Positions 35,094-47,894 of a stretch of 64,000 nucleotides of DNA are shown piece by piece. The notes below the pieces were generated by a model. It saw nothing but the letters and a program-made list of their open reading frames with translations. It made no database searches and had not been told where the DNA came from. The DNA comes from Thermothielavioides terrestris NRRL 8126 (taxonomy: Eukaryota > Ascomycota > Sordariomycetes > Sordariales > Chaetomiaceae), in contig NC_016458.1 in the NCBI RefSeq assembly GCF_000226115.1, positions 1,178,001 to 1,242,000 of the forward strand. The letters are read 5' to 3'. Position 1 is the stretch's first letter. Each line of letters begins with the position of its first letter. The position numbers and the translations under genes were made by a program.

Positions 35094-35467
35094 ATGAAGT
35101 CCCAACAGGAAGTCGAAGCCGATGTCCGTTCCTGGGGCTTCAGCCACGTCTTCACCTGGTCCGACGCCCCCAATGCTTGTAAGTGGCAACCCCCTATGAC
35201 CCTGAACGCCTCCCTGTCTTGTCCCATCGCTAACGGAACCAACCCGTCGAACCCTCGAAAGACTACCCTCCGCACAGCCACGCCGGCCTCACCACCCACG
35301 TGATCCTGCGCGGCCAGCTCACCATCGCCTACCCGCAGGACGGCGACGAGGAGCAGCGGGGAAAGAAGACGACGCACGGTGTCGGAGAGCGCATTGATGT
35401 GGATGCCGGGCGTGTGCACGAGGTCTGGATTGGCAGCGAGGGTTGTACCTATGTGATCGGAGAGTGA
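35094..35467 (+). CDS. Small cupin-domain protein
   Basis: Two exons, 35094-35178 and 35262-35467, giving 96 residues. The 83-nt intron has a GTAAGT donor and a CTAAC branch site and splits a Tyr codon. The protein starts MKSQQEVEADVRSWGFSHVF and continues PPHSHAGLTTHVILRGQL, TIAYPQDG, GERIDVDAGRVHEVWIG and ends TYVIGE. The HxH near residues 34-36, the Gly-rich turn and the later VHEVWIG match a single-cupin beta-barrel with a His-based metal site. Its length is typical of stand-alone cupins. The substrate or partner is unknown. Confidence 0.82.
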
Positions 35468-38400
35468 TGCCACTTCGTATTCTGATCGTTCAGCGCAAAT
35501 CGTCGTAGAGACGGAAGTCAAAGAGATACTTGAAGCAATGTGAGTCGGGGTTGCAACTCTGAAGAAGGTCTGGACACGAGTCCTCCTTTCCTGGCTCATC
35601 CTGCCCGAGCAACAAGGGCAATGTATGATGCAATTCCGAGGCGAGACACGGCCGTTGTTCTCACCATCACACCCGGTCCTGGCCACTGAGCAGACAGATT
35701 GTAGACACTCCCCGGAACGACGGCGGCAGCATGCCGCTGTCCCACCGCCGCGATTCGGCCCCGGAATTCCGGCTCACGGAGAGAAACCTGGAAGAACGCG
35801 TCTACTGCGTTGACTGCTACCGTAGCAAAAACTTTAAAAGAAGGATGATACTCGCCGCCAAACAGAGCAGAAAGCCGCGAGTGCTTTCCCTCCTCCTCCT
35901 CCTGCAAGGGGACGTTCCAACCATGTAGCAGAGACAGCCGTTTTGTCTGGTTTTGTCTTCGCCTGGTCCAACCGGCACGATCGGTCTCCTCAACTCGCGC
36001 CGGCTAAAAAGGCAAGCATTACAGTGGGCAACAGCACGACCTGGAAACGGGAGGGGTTCTTTTTCTTTTGCCTTCGGTGTTGGAGCTTTCAGTCCGGGTG
36101 GAGTCCGAGTCCGTCTGCCGGCTTCCGGGGCTCCGTGCGTGGGAGGTTTCAGGGCCTCGGCTCCTTGTTTCGATATCAACATTCTGTTTACTGCCTATTG
36201 TTGTAAGATTGGCAGGTCGCTGCAACGTTGCTATTGGGTCTCGGGCCGTTTCTGCTTGCGTCCAGACGGCTGGTAAGAACTAAACAAGAATAACGCTCGT
36301 GCTGATCCAGACTCGCCGGCCGTTGGACTGCTACCTATGTTGCCTATGTGAGCCGAAGGAAAGCAACCATAGCTCCCTGTCTTCTGTAAGGATTATGTCC
36401 CTTGCCGTCTCACGATGCGTTGCTGCGCTGGTCATGCGGGCTTGAGAGATTGGGAGGGACGAGCCGCGGTGAGATTAACTATGGTATATGTGATTCCAGC
36501 TAAGGTTAACAGCATGGACGGAGACATATAGGCAACCTGCGATCAGATCTGCGGAACTTCCGCATTCGGGCAGGCAGGGCAACTGCTGCGGCGGCTTGTC
36601 GTCTGTCTGGTCTCGGGCATCGTCTCATGGCATTTTGCCGCCACGCTCGCTGGCTTGGTGATTATGCCGCCGCGTCTCAAGCCGCCAATCAGGCGGCGCC
36701 GCAAGCTCTGTTCACTCCTTGGATGGTTTGATTACCGATGTAATAAGATCACACGTGTAGCTCCAGGCGCTGGAGGAATCGCGCTTGGCCATTGCCAGAT
36801 AATCTCGCCAGATCTGGCTGCCTGCGGCTTCCCGGGGCATGATGTCAGAACATGCATCTTGGCCAGCTGGGGAAGCTTGCTCACCGCAGCGTCTCAACCC
36901 CTGTCAGCAACAGCAGCTCAAGTGCCGATGAACAAGGGAGCTGCTCGCGAAGAGTTAAGCTTTGTGGAACTTCGAGAAACAAGACCAGTTGCAGGCACTG
37001 CAGCAGTCTACACTAGTGTATACTAGTGTACAGTACGCTAATGTATCCGTACTGTGCTAGAGATCGTCAGGCGAACAACCAGTCTTTGAGTTCATTCACC
37101 GATTCTTCTTCGAAAACGCGTCGACTGTAAAAAGCGTCATGGATCCACGGATCCCCGAGCTTCCTCCCCGACTGCGGCGATGCAAAGGGGCGGGAGGAAG
37201 GGCATGGCCCCCGATCGGCGATCACTGGCCTATCGGACCGGGGATCTCGATCGCGCTGTTTTCGTCCTCTGTTTCACGAGTGGCAGCCGGCCCGCTGATG
37301 CATTCGTCTTCCTGTTTGGCCAAGCAGAGCTGAACGCGCGGCCTCGAAAAACGAGGCACCCAATCCAAGAAGGACGCGGCAGGAGACACGTTTGGTCCTT
37401 GACCGCCAGTTCGTTCGAACCGCCAGTTCGTTCGAATTCTCGGCTTGTCGCGTTACGCGTCTTTCCATTGCAGACTGCCGGAGTGGGTTGCATCAGCTGA
37501 AATGCAGAAGAGCCGGGCGACCCAACGAGACACGGATTCCAGCCTTCCCCAGGCAAGAGAACCGAGTCTCTTTATTGTCAGGTTTGCAATGTCCCTGGTT
37601 TTCCCGTTGCAAAGCCAACCAATTGGTGACACCACCTGCAAAGATGACATCCTGGTACTTCCGTCCGGTCTCATGCATCGTTACCTCGCTGGGATATCAA
37701 GCCAATTGCCAGCCCCCTTTTGCGTGGTAATGATGTATGCCCCGTATGCGGTTTAGACTACGGAATACACCATACGCGACAACTTGTCGCCGAAGAGAGG
37801 GTTTGGGGAAAGGCGACGGGGCCTGGAGAGGCCGGAATGCCCGCGGCCGCCTCCGGATGGTGGTCGGAGCGAGATTTCTGAGTGGCTGCTGGCTGTGTGT
37901 TGTCATCGAACTCCCCTGCTTTCCCGGTTGCGTCCTTCCGGCTTGCGCATCCAGGATGAGGTGGCCGCTGGAGGATGTACATGCACGGAATACACTCCTC
38001 ATCTTTACCATTAATGGCGGCATCCTATCACCTCGGCCATGGCCGGGAACGGCCTGAAGACAGGGTTGGGGGAGGGGGGGAAAGAGGAAGTACCTAAGGG
38101 GGAACCGTGCCAGAAGCTTCCGCGGTCCTCCGTACTGCAGTTAATTGAGACACGGCTCAGAGCACCTTGCCGGCCAGATTAGCTCAGCATCTGAAACAGC
38201 TCCCGGTCTGGAGCCTCACCGAACCGGAAGGTGAACTGTGTCTTGGGCAACGGACGGCTGATCGCGCGAGGATTGACCGATTATGACTTCAGAGTTAGTG
38301 AGCAGTGCTGGTCGTTCATCCTTTGGAGAGGGACAACAGCGTTCTGCGACAAGTATCTGCGATTCGCGCAATCAGAGGGCTCTGTCCGCAGTTATTCCGT

Positions 38401-39499
38401 ACAGAGCACACCGTAGGCGAGACGCGACATGCAGGCAGAAGTGCAAGCTTGGCCCTCTTGTTTGCCGGGCCAGTAACGCGATCGAGTGCAGTCCCAGGCT
38501 GGGCCGAAGTCAGGAGGCCGGGAACGCAGTGATCAGACGCTTCTCCGCTGCAGGAGGAGCGGACGAAAACTCACGCCCAGTCACGAACAGGCTCCGGACA
38601 TTTCCCATCGAGGAATTACGTATACTAGTCGGCTGGACCATCCGGCGGCGTGTACGGAATACCTCCGTACACTTCGCAGGTGCTCCGATGACAGGAACTC
38701 GCAAAGGGATTGACAGAACCTCGTGGGCGAGATGGCTTGAGGAAAGCCATGCTGGGTGGACTGTCCGCCAGTCAAATCTCGCACTCGACCCATGGATGAC
38801 GCACCGCTAGCCAAGTTGAGGCTGGCTCGCCCCGCTTCCGGATCGGGATTTGGAGGTGGCGGGCGCCCCGCTGCAAGCCCCACTACACTAGGTCCCGTCG
38901 TCAACGAACCCCAATCAACTTCTGCGGCGGCTCCTTGCATGCCACCCTGCCGGACCCTGTTGCAGCAGCATCCCTGCTCGGCAGCCACTGGCATGTAAGG
39001 CATGTAACATCCAAGACATGAACTCACAACAAGCACCGCTTCCGGGCGGAATTGGTTTTCTCGCTCCAGCCTTCCTGCTCCAAGCCCCCGTGATTTTGCT
39101 GTGTGCGTCTCAGAACCTGGCGGCTTGCAGTCAGATGCGGATGGCCTGGCCCGTGAAACGGCGAGAAACACGCAATTGGGAGAGGAAGGAAGCCAGGCTT
39201 GTCATCACGACGGATAACACGCCCATGCCCACGCCCGCCCAGCTGAGCATGAACTGGCTTTCACTGCCTGCCATCCCGCTCCCCCGCTCCGCTCCTCGGC
39301 TCCAGCCGACCTCCCCTGCTGCTGACCTGTTTCCCGATCCTGCGCCCGGCCCCCGTGTCTTGTCTTGATTGCTTCCCCCCTCCCTACATGAAGCAGTGTG
39401 CTGCCCGGCGCTGATCGACGGGTGGGCTTCGCGGACTTGCGGCATGGAAGCAGCAATAACCGCATAGCCAACATCCTGCCCTGTTGCGCCCACTTCGCC
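35468..39499. other. 4.0-kb gene-poor stretch
   Basis: No gene recognised. It holds four copies of the dispersed ACGGAATAC motif or its near relatives (37760, 37985, 38392 region, 38654), TAGTGTAC clusters near 37007-37035, and a tandem 17-bp duplication (CCGCCAGTTCGTTCGAA) near 37403-37436. All open frames here are short and unrecognisable. Confidence 0.45.
38650..38672. repeat. Palindromic form of the dispersed motif
   Basis: GTGTACGG and CCGTACAC, 8-bp inverted arms around a 7-nt centre, containing ACGGAATAC. It is the most symmetric example of a motif found nine times in the window. Confidence 0.7.
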
Positions 39500-42400
39500 A
39501 TGGGCAACGCTCAGTCCATCGAAGCGCCCCGGAGAACGAGAGCATCCCAGAAGCTGTCCAAGCCGAAGACGGGCAACCATGCGACAGCCGGTCTGTTGAG
39601 CCCGAGCTCTTTCTCATATAGCTCCCGCCGCCTCTCCAGTGCTCAGCTGCCCAATCCTCCAGCAGCGCCCTCCCTCCCAGTCGTCTCGACGCCAACGACC
39701 TCGTCTGCCGTCGAAGGCTCGGGTGCCTTTGTCCGACGGGCGGATAGCGGCGCCTCTCTCCACTCCTCCCCGAGCCTGCCTCGAGAGTCGAGACGGAGGA
39801 GCCTGTTTCGCTCTAGGTCATCGCGCGCCGTTGCCGACTCTCTCGAGCCGAGCCATAACGCCGCCGCTTCTGGTGCGTGGATTGTGGACAGGTTTACGAG
39901 GACCAATTCCATGACCTACGAGTCCGCGATTGCGCACTATGGGCACGTAGGTCCTGATAAGTAGGTCGTGACCTGGTTGTGAGCCTCCGATCCCGATCGT
40001 TGCTGACGGGCGCCGCGCGGTGTGTAGCTGGCCCTTCGAGCCCGAATCCCGCACGTCGTGGAACTACAACCTGAGCTCGTACGAGGCAAAGCGTCTGTTG
40101 AACCTCGACGAGCAGCCGGGGCTCGAACGAGTGGCCGCAATGGCCGAGAATAAGATGACGGTGATCACCGAGACCACATGGAAGAGCTCGAACCCGGCGC
40201 AGCCACCGAGTGCCCTGATTACCCGGACGAGCTCGGACGCGTCGTTGTGCATGCCGGTCCGAAGGCGATCCATCGTTCAGACACCCGGTGTTGCCACCCG
40301 GTCGAACTCAGTTCGCGACCTTCCACCATTGCCCCAGCTCAACTTTCGTCATAGCCACCCACCGACACCTAGTTTGTCCCGCCAGCCGTCGGTTGAGTCC
40401 TACCGGAGCGGCATCAGGTCGATGCCCCCTCCCATTCAGGACCCGGATGCGCAGCCGCGAGCCGTCACGCCTTGCGAAGACAAGTATTTGTCGATCGGTG
40501 CCTTCAAGCTCGGTTCGCTGCGCATTACCAACGGCTCCCCGAGTACGGTCACGTCGGAGAACCAGAGGAGCCAGAAAGAGGAAAGGTCGAGCGCAGGCAA
40601 TGACGCGCCGCAGGACGGCTATTTCTCGGGGGCGCAGGGCCGTGAGACGTGTGTCACCAGCACCGCAGCGACTCGGGATCTCCCGCAGTCGCCCCCATTC
40701 CTCCCTGAAATCAGCCGCAGTCCACCGTGGTCGCCAATCCAGTCCGATCTCGCAAGCCCGTCTCTGCAGACAACTTCAAAGGTCACAGCTCTGGAGGACA
40801 AGCTGTTCGATGATGAAGCACAGCCGGAGTACTCCTCACCTGAGGTGCTGGACATCCGCTTGGACCCCAATGCCAAGCCGCTGCGCCCGCCCCTTGAGCG
40901 CGATACGGGCAGCACTATCACCAGGACGGACAGTGGTTTTGTGTCAACATCGAGCCCAACCACCGAAGCACCCCACAAACCTCTGGCCAAAGCGGATTCA
41001 GGATACAGCTCCAATGTGTCTCTGCGCTCGTTTCAAGCTGGACCTCAGGCCTCCGAAAACCAGGTGATACCTGTCTCTGTGGACAAGCAGCTGTCCCAGT
41101 CCTCAAGCCATCAAGATACGCGCGTTGACTCGGAGCCGCTTGGTTTGGGCCAAACCGAGATCTCGTATCCGGAGATGCCCGGGAGGGAGTCTCCTCCGCC
41201 TCCAGTACCCCCTAAGGATATCGCGAGCAGGCAGCCACGGCTGAGTGCCGTTGCGAGCACGGGTGTTTCCGCACGTGGTTTGGTCGATGAGAACAGAACG
41301 AACTCACCTAAGACAACAAGGCAGGTGCCGAATCCTCGTATCAGCATTCCGGCTGTCGGCAGAGGGCCGCTTTCGCCCGGATCACTACTCCAGAGCCCCG
41401 GGAGCATCAAATCTTCAACATCCGATAATTCTAGCCGTGCACTGAGCATCGGTGGAGGTTCCCAGAGGCCCGGTAGGCTGCAGCGGCTTATCAGCGGAGC
41501 TCGCCGGTCGGTCGCCGGTCCCCCTACAGTTCACGCGACGCACGCCGTCGAGCAAAGCACCATCCCGCCCGTCCCGCGAGAGGTTGAGAACAAACTCCAA
41601 GAGCACGCCCGCCGTTTCCCTACGGCAGCAAAGAGGCTGGCGTTGAAGCCCCGCGCGAGCCTGGATACGCTGAAGACAATATTCAGCATGGGTAGCATGG
41701 AAGCCAGGCTAGATGCCGTAAATTCTCGCAAGACCGTGCCCGCCGTGGCCGAGTCGGATATCAAGGCAGGCGCTTGGAAACAGACTCTGAACTCGGTGCC
41801 GGCCTCCATCGCCAACGTTGCGGCTCATGTTATCCCGAGAAAGCCGATATCCCGGAAACCGGTGCCTGTCCGTCAGGATTCGGCGAAAGAAGGGGATCAA
41901 GAGGCGAGCGGCAGCCGTGGAAACGGTGTGCGCAGCGCCATGCCTGCCTCTCCCGTGGACTCGAATTCCTCCCTTCGTTCCCCAAAACCGAGGGGAAGAA
42001 CCGTCAGCCTCACATCGTTTCCAGGGGAGCGGGGCACGCAGCTCAGACGCCCTGCATCAGATTTCGACTTGGCTCGCTCGACCTTAGATCTTCCGTCCCC
42101 GCCGCTCCCTAGCCCAGTCGCCAAAGCAATGTCTGCGGAGAGTAAGGCCAGGACGTCACGGCCTGTCACCGCAGCGAGAAGGCCTGAGTCGCTCCGCATT
42201 CCGCCTCCACTTCGGCCACGTTCCTCTACTGCTAGTCTCACTCGCAAAGACAGCCGTGACAGCATCCAGAGCTACGCTGCTATGCAGACCCTCGCTAGCA
42301 AGACCAGCGTCGACAGTCTTCGCAGCTACGCCAGTAGCCAGCCGGGCGTCGGAAACAGCTCTGTGCACTCGAGACTGCCCAGCGTTGTTTCCATGGATCC

Positions 42401-42971
42401 CCGGCGGCTTCAGTCATTCCGCCAGCGACACAGCCCGCAGTCTCCACCGTACGACTCTCCAAACTGGGAGGTACAGACCGAGAATGGCATGGTCCGAAGC
42501 AGGTCTCAGACGTCTGCAGCTAGCGGCAGCCGTCGCAACTCGATCTCGTCTGTTCACAGCGAGGGCATCTACCGCCCGGTCAGCATCCAGGAGTGGCAGT
42601 TCCGAGCCGCACAACAACAGCCCCTGCGGCACCGGGCGAGCTACGACGGCTACAGCTACCAGCAGCGGTTCCCTCAGCGCGGGTACCCGCCGTCCATGTC
42701 CAACGGCTACACGGCGCCGGTCAAGCCGGCGTACGACCCGCGCAGCAGACGACAGCTCGACGCTGCCGCGACGTGGAGCAGGAGCCAGGTCGACGCGGCC
42801 GCCGGGCAGTGGTACCAGGACGGGCGGCTTCCGCCGTACGCCCCCGTCCCGCGCGGCCACTACCGGAACCGCAGCGTCGGCGCGTGGAGCGTGTACGGAG
42901 TCAATCCGCCGTACCGCGTGCTGCACAGCTACAACTCGCCTGCGTACCGGAACGTTCCAATCTGGGGGTGA
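39500..42971 (+). CDS. Large disordered protein with possible N-myristoylation
   Basis: Two exons, 39500-39960 and 40028-42971, with a 67-nt intron (GTAGGT, CTGAC, TGTAG) splitting an Asn codon. The product has 1134 residues. The first ATG gives MGNAQSIE, whose Gly2 and Ser6 fit an N-myristoylation signal, suggesting membrane tethering. A short conserved-looking ordered segment straddles the splice junction (MTYESAIAHYGHVGPDKN, then WPFEPESRTSWNYNLSSYEA). The rest is Ser/Pro/Arg-rich and low in structure, with recurrent DSG(F/Y)SS-like motifs (TRTDSGFVSTSS, AKADSGYSSNVS) that look like kinase or SCF degron targets. A Tyr-rich C-terminus follows (RASYDGYSYQQRFPQRGYP). I do not recognise a named family. 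It is probably a Pezizomycotina-specific scaffold or regulator. Confidence 0.75.
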
Positions 42972-45587
42972 AATAACGAGGGGGGGTTCATTTCTTTCCT
43001 TTTTTTTTTCCCTTTTTTTCCTCATCTTTATCTACATCAGCCATCTACACAGCACATATGCATCATGATATCCTGCATCAGTGGCGTTCCAGTCGTTTCA
43101 GCTTCATCCGCCCGGTCGATCATCATTATCACCACGGTCCAGCTTCACAACTCGCTAAATCCGCGAGAGCGGTTTCCTTCACATCGAATGGCGGTGAACC
43201 ACCACGGTCTTGTGACATTTTACCGGCCAGAAAGCCGGGGAGATAACTACGCTACCTGCTGCAGGACCGGCTTCCCTCTTTGAATTGGATTTGCATCACC
43301 CCGCCGACAAGCGAACGTGCGGGCAGGAGACGCGGAAGAGGTTTACAGGACTGAATTGGGCGGTACATCTGTGAAAAGAAAATGGGAGTGTTGTCATCAT
43401 TAACAATGGCACCTTTACAAACATATACCAGGCAAACATGGGGATGTGAGGTTGGGCTCGCTCGGCACCGCTCGGCTCGGCTTGGCTGCTGGGTGGGCCT
43501 TGTGTATTATAGAGGAAAACGGGAGACAGACTGGAACGATTTGTATATTATATATATACACAGTAAGGGAGTAGTTGAGTGCATCGGTCCGTTCAGGAGC
43601 TGATGAGAGAATGTTCGCGGATGTGCCTGGTCCCAGACTCTCAGTGGAGCACTCACTTTATCTTTCAGGTATTTATGTGCCTGAAGTTGTGAACGTTCCG
43701 GCGGCAGTGTGTACTCAAAAAAAATTGGCATCGCTCAGCTGACTGTGTAGGCCCCTGTAACGTTATGTAGCGTATGTATGTACGAGTGAGACATGCAGCA
43801 TTGCCCACATCGGCGGACTCAACATCGCAGACCACCCCCGATAGGCAGATTGTCGGCAGTTGGTTGGGTCATTGCGTCATCTGAGAACGATCGAGGCAGT
43901 TGGTGCATGGTAGACAAGCGCAAGGCTGAAATAGAGACCGAGGCCTTCTCTTCCGGTCGGCGGTGTACTGCGTCACGCTGTTCAGTTTCCGGCGCTTGTC
44001 CAGTCTGATCCCGTGGGCGCCTAAAGAGGACGGGCTGGTTTTGGGCCTTGGACGCCGCGACGCCGTTGCCTTCCATCTATGGCGGTGGGTAGATTGGAAC
44101 GTGACACGTTGGCGAGTGGCTTCTCCAGGCGGCACCTGGTCTGGGGCCATCGATCTGGGGGAGAAGTGGAGCAGAGCGGACAGTGCCGCTCGGTGAGGCT
44201 GTGAGATTTTCCGCTGGAGTAGGGTTGCAGAAGGCCATCGGCCGCAACCCGACGCAAACTGTCCTCCACTCCACGTGGACATGCGGGTATGATTGGGCGA
44301 CAGCGTCAAGGAATGGCTTCAGGGACTGGCCAAGCAAGGCGAAGAAGGTCAGGTGTTCCGAGCTGTTTGCATGCGAATGTCAATGGAAGGCCGCGCCGGG
44401 CCGGAGGCTCGGTCGCGATGGCAAGGCAAAGCCCTCTTTTAGGCGCTTAGGGAAGGGTTCAAAAAACAGGCCAGTTGCGGGAAACTTGCCAGGTCAATAT
44501 TGGAGACGGATGGGACACAGCACAGCCACCGGCTAGCTAGTGTACCTTACTGCGTACTGCGTCGCGTGCGCTGCGCTGCTGCTCGAGGACTTCCGTCGAA
44601 GTCCAGATTCCTATCCTGCACTAACCTGGAATTCGTACGCTGCACAAGTGTAACAGTACACTGGGTACCTGATGTACATACACTAAACAGGGCCAGAGCG
44701 TCGGGTGGTAGGGCTGATCGGCCAAGATTGGCAAGTTGGAGAAGCAGATCCACTTCGCCGAGAGCACAGCCTGTCTCTGGGCCCATCGCGATACACTACC
44801 ACACGACGAGTAGTGTCGTGTACAAAAGGTAGTGTAATGTACACAGTATTACTCAGGACCGGCCATCTTTTGCTCAACATGGCAGTAACGCTTTTCCTTC
44901 ACATCGTTTCTTGTGGCCAGGCAATAATTCTCTGGAAGCTTTGGGCAAGTAGGGGAAGCCTACACTAACGTTGAGAAGCTTCAAGTTGCTTGACCAGCCC
45001 AATGGAAGTTGTCTGAAACATCTCTCGGTTCCTGAGCCACTAAACCGTCCGAACCACAGCCCCGGGCCTGCAACATTGGACGGAACCGCAGCGAATTGAT
45101 TGGCCGACCGACAGATGGCAGTCGGGATGCGGCCCCATCTCAGCTTTGCTAAGCCCCACCGTAATGATGCTGGCGGAGCCACCAACACCCTGGTCCCCTG
45201 GTCACCCATCGCATCTCAATCGCTAAGGTATTGATAATCGACGAACCGAGATCCTCTTTGGTCAGCAACTCCTCGCCGTCGATGGGCTCCCCCATCTCCT
45301 TGTCTGGCACCACGAGTGTCATATCCAAGCCGTTGCATCTCAAAGTTTTCCCTTTGGGCACCTCTGTCTGTTGCTAATAACGAAGGCCCCAAGAAACCCT
45401 AGAACCCCGATGCACCGAGAGCCGTGAACCCGCCCGACGCTGCCTTCCGCAAGGCTGCGGCCCCGACGCCGAGCTTGATTTTGCGAATTGGCGCCTGCCA
45501 GCCCACCACGATGTGCTTAAAGGTGTGCTCCTCCCGGATACCTGGCTCTCTTTGTGGAGCGATAGCTCACCAAGTCTTGCATCCCGC
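42972..45587. other. 2.6-kb intergenic stretch
   Basis: No gene recognised. TAGTGTAC-type motifs cluster near 44536-44860. The last part is the promoter and leader of the phospholipase C gene, including a possible alternative first exon with ATG at 45511 and a GTGTGC donor. Confidence 0.45.
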
Positions 45588-47812
45588 ATGCAGCTCCGCA
45601 GGCAGAAGCCCAAGAAGAAGTCCAACTTCATCCGTCGCATGACCACTTTCAAACGCGGCTCGCCCGATACGCCCAGCCAAGGAAGGAATGCCATTCTCAA
45701 CCTCATCATTACAGCCGGACTCGCCGTCAACCTGAAATACTTCACCGACGTCAATTTGACCCTGGACGGGCCGTCGAAGACCTCCCACGAGTGCCTCAAG
45801 AGACATGTCAAACATGTCTACGACATGGCCAGGGGCCGTGACAGGTTACTGTCTCACGATAAACTCGTCATCTTTCTGAAAGCCACGCAGGGCGTTGAGC
45901 ATGTTGGACCTCTCAAGCTCGAGCATTACAAGTTCCAGGAGTTCTTTTGGCTCTGGTGCAACCACGAGTCTGCCTGGCGCGCTGAAGGAAGGAAGCAAGT
46001 GGAGGAGCTTGATGTGACGCGCCCGATCAGCAATTACTTCATCAGCAGCAGCCACAACACGTACCTCGAAGGCAATCAGTGGTCCTCTGACAGCTCTGCC
46101 GACGCTTATCGCGCTGTGAGTGCACCACACCGTGAAGGACACGATGTCCTAGCCAGTTCACCCGCACTGACAGCGTCGTAGGTGCTGAGGAATGGATGCC
46201 GCTGCATCGAGATCGACGTCTGGAACGGACCCGCCCCCCGCTCGCCGTCCAAGTCGCCAAGTGTAGGACAGCGCCGACACTTCTCGTCCGGATCCCTCCC
46301 TCGCGTTGCCGGAGAGACGCTCGATGCGATCATGAGCGTCCGAGCGAGCAGGCAACATAGCCGTAGCCCCAGCGCCGCCCAGACCGCTTCTCTTGCGCCA
46401 GACCCGAGAGAGAGCGGCACGACGCTGGACCCGAAGGACCTGAGCGAGCGCCTCCAGAAATCGAGGGACTCGTCCAGGTCAAACCACCAGGTGGAGCCCG
46501 TCGTGCATCACCACGGAACCTGGACGTCCACGGTGGGATTCCGGGAGGTATGCCGCGCTATTCGGGAAAGCGCGTTTGAGAACAACCCTCTGCCCATCAT
46601 CATCAGCCTCGAGGTCGGCGCCGAGCGGGAGCAGCAGGAGGTCATGGTGGACATCATGAAGGAGGAATGGGGCGAGCTCCTGCTCGACAAGCCGCTGGAG
46701 TCCTGCGATCCAGATCAGAGACAGCCTCGGCTAGAGGAGCTGTACAACAAGATCCTGATCAAAGTGAAGCGCCTGAGCGACTGTCGGCTTGTGAACGAAA
46801 TCGAGAGGGGAAGGAGCATCGGGATCCCCACGATCCGCTCCAAACCGCCCATCTGCAAAGCGCTCGCCTCACTGGCGATCTACACCCACAGCGAGCATTA
46901 CGAGGACGAGACATCACTGGCATTGCGCACCCCCAGCCACGTCTTCAGCCTGAGCGAGGACAGCTTCCGGTCCCTAGCCGAAGACTCGACCAAGGTGCAC
47001 AAACTGCTCGCGCACAACCGCGAATACTTCATGCGCATCTACCCCCAGGGCTGGCGCGTCGACAGCAGCAACCCGGACCCGACCTTCCCCTGGCGGCGCG
47101 GCGCCCAGATGGTGGCCATGAACTGGCAGAAGCCCGACGACGGCATGATGCTCAACGACGCCATGTTCGCCGGCACCAACGGCTGGGTGCTCAAGCCGCC
47201 GGACCTGCGCAGCGACAGCAGCGCCAGCGACCTGTCCAACGTGCTCAACGTCCGCAAGCGCACCCTCGACCTGCGCATCACCGTGCTGGCCGGCCAGTGC
47301 CTGCCGCTGCCCGAGGACCGCCGCAGGCGCCGCGGCGGCGGCGGCTTCGGCTTCGGCTTCGCCGGCGACGCCAAGCTCCGGCCCCGCGTCAAGGTCGAGC
47401 TGCACGTCGACAAGCCCCACAAGCCGTCCGAGTATGCGCGGGAGACGGCGCCCGCGTTCACGGATAACCCCGACTGGGGGCTGTATCCGCCCAGCTTGGA
47501 CTTCTTGGACGTCAAGGACGTGGTGGAGGAGCTGAGCTTTGTGAAGTGAGTTGTCCCCTCTCTCTCTCTCTAACTCTCTCTTTCCCAGTTACTTTTGCTG
47601 GAGTGGTTGGGATGACGGGGCTGACGAGAGCTTGCAGGTTCAAAGTCGAAGACACCTCGAGCAACCTGCGCGGTGGCCTCGTCGCCTGGGCCTGTATCCG
47701 ACTGGATCGGCTGCAGCTCGGATACCGGTGTGTCGATTTGATGCATCCAGCCACGCGCCAGCCTTGCAATGCTCAGTTGTTCGTCAAGGTGGAGAAAATC
47801 CTGAGGGAGTGA
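45588..47812 (+). CDS. plc1: Phosphoinositide-specific phospholipase C
   Basis: Three exons: 45588-46115, 46182-47545 and 47638-47812, giving 688 residues. The start at 45588 (MQLRRQKPKKKSNF) is the first ATG in this frame. A start at 45511 joined by a small intron ending at 45590 is an alternative. Order: a degenerate EF-hand-like region (about 35-110); the X half with PISNYFISSSHNTYLEGNQW (catalytic His near 154) and CRCIEIDVWNG; a Ser-rich insertion of about 85 residues; VVHHHGTWTS (second His near 285) and PLPIIISLEVG; the Y half (about 400-530) with LAIYTHSEHY, SHVFSLSE and RIYPQGWRVDSSN; and a C2 domain (about 536-688) with its own Gly/Arg-rich insert. It cleaves PIP2 to diacylglycerol and inositol trisphosphate at the plasma membrane. 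Calcium dependence is inferred from the family. Confidence 0.92.
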
Positions 47813-47829
47813 GAGGTGCCCATATCCTC

Positions 47830-47834
<5 letters not shown>

Positions 47835-47890
<56 letters not shown>
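47835..47890 (+). repeat. 56-nt poly-T tract
   Basis: An uninterrupted run of T starts 22 bp after the phospholipase C stop codon, followed by further CTTTCTTTC-type pyrimidine sequence to about 47955. It lies in the 3' untranslated region. It is not a poly-A copy of a retroelement in any visible way, since no element precedes it on the other strand. Confidence 0.95.
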
Positions 47891-47894
<4 letters not shown>

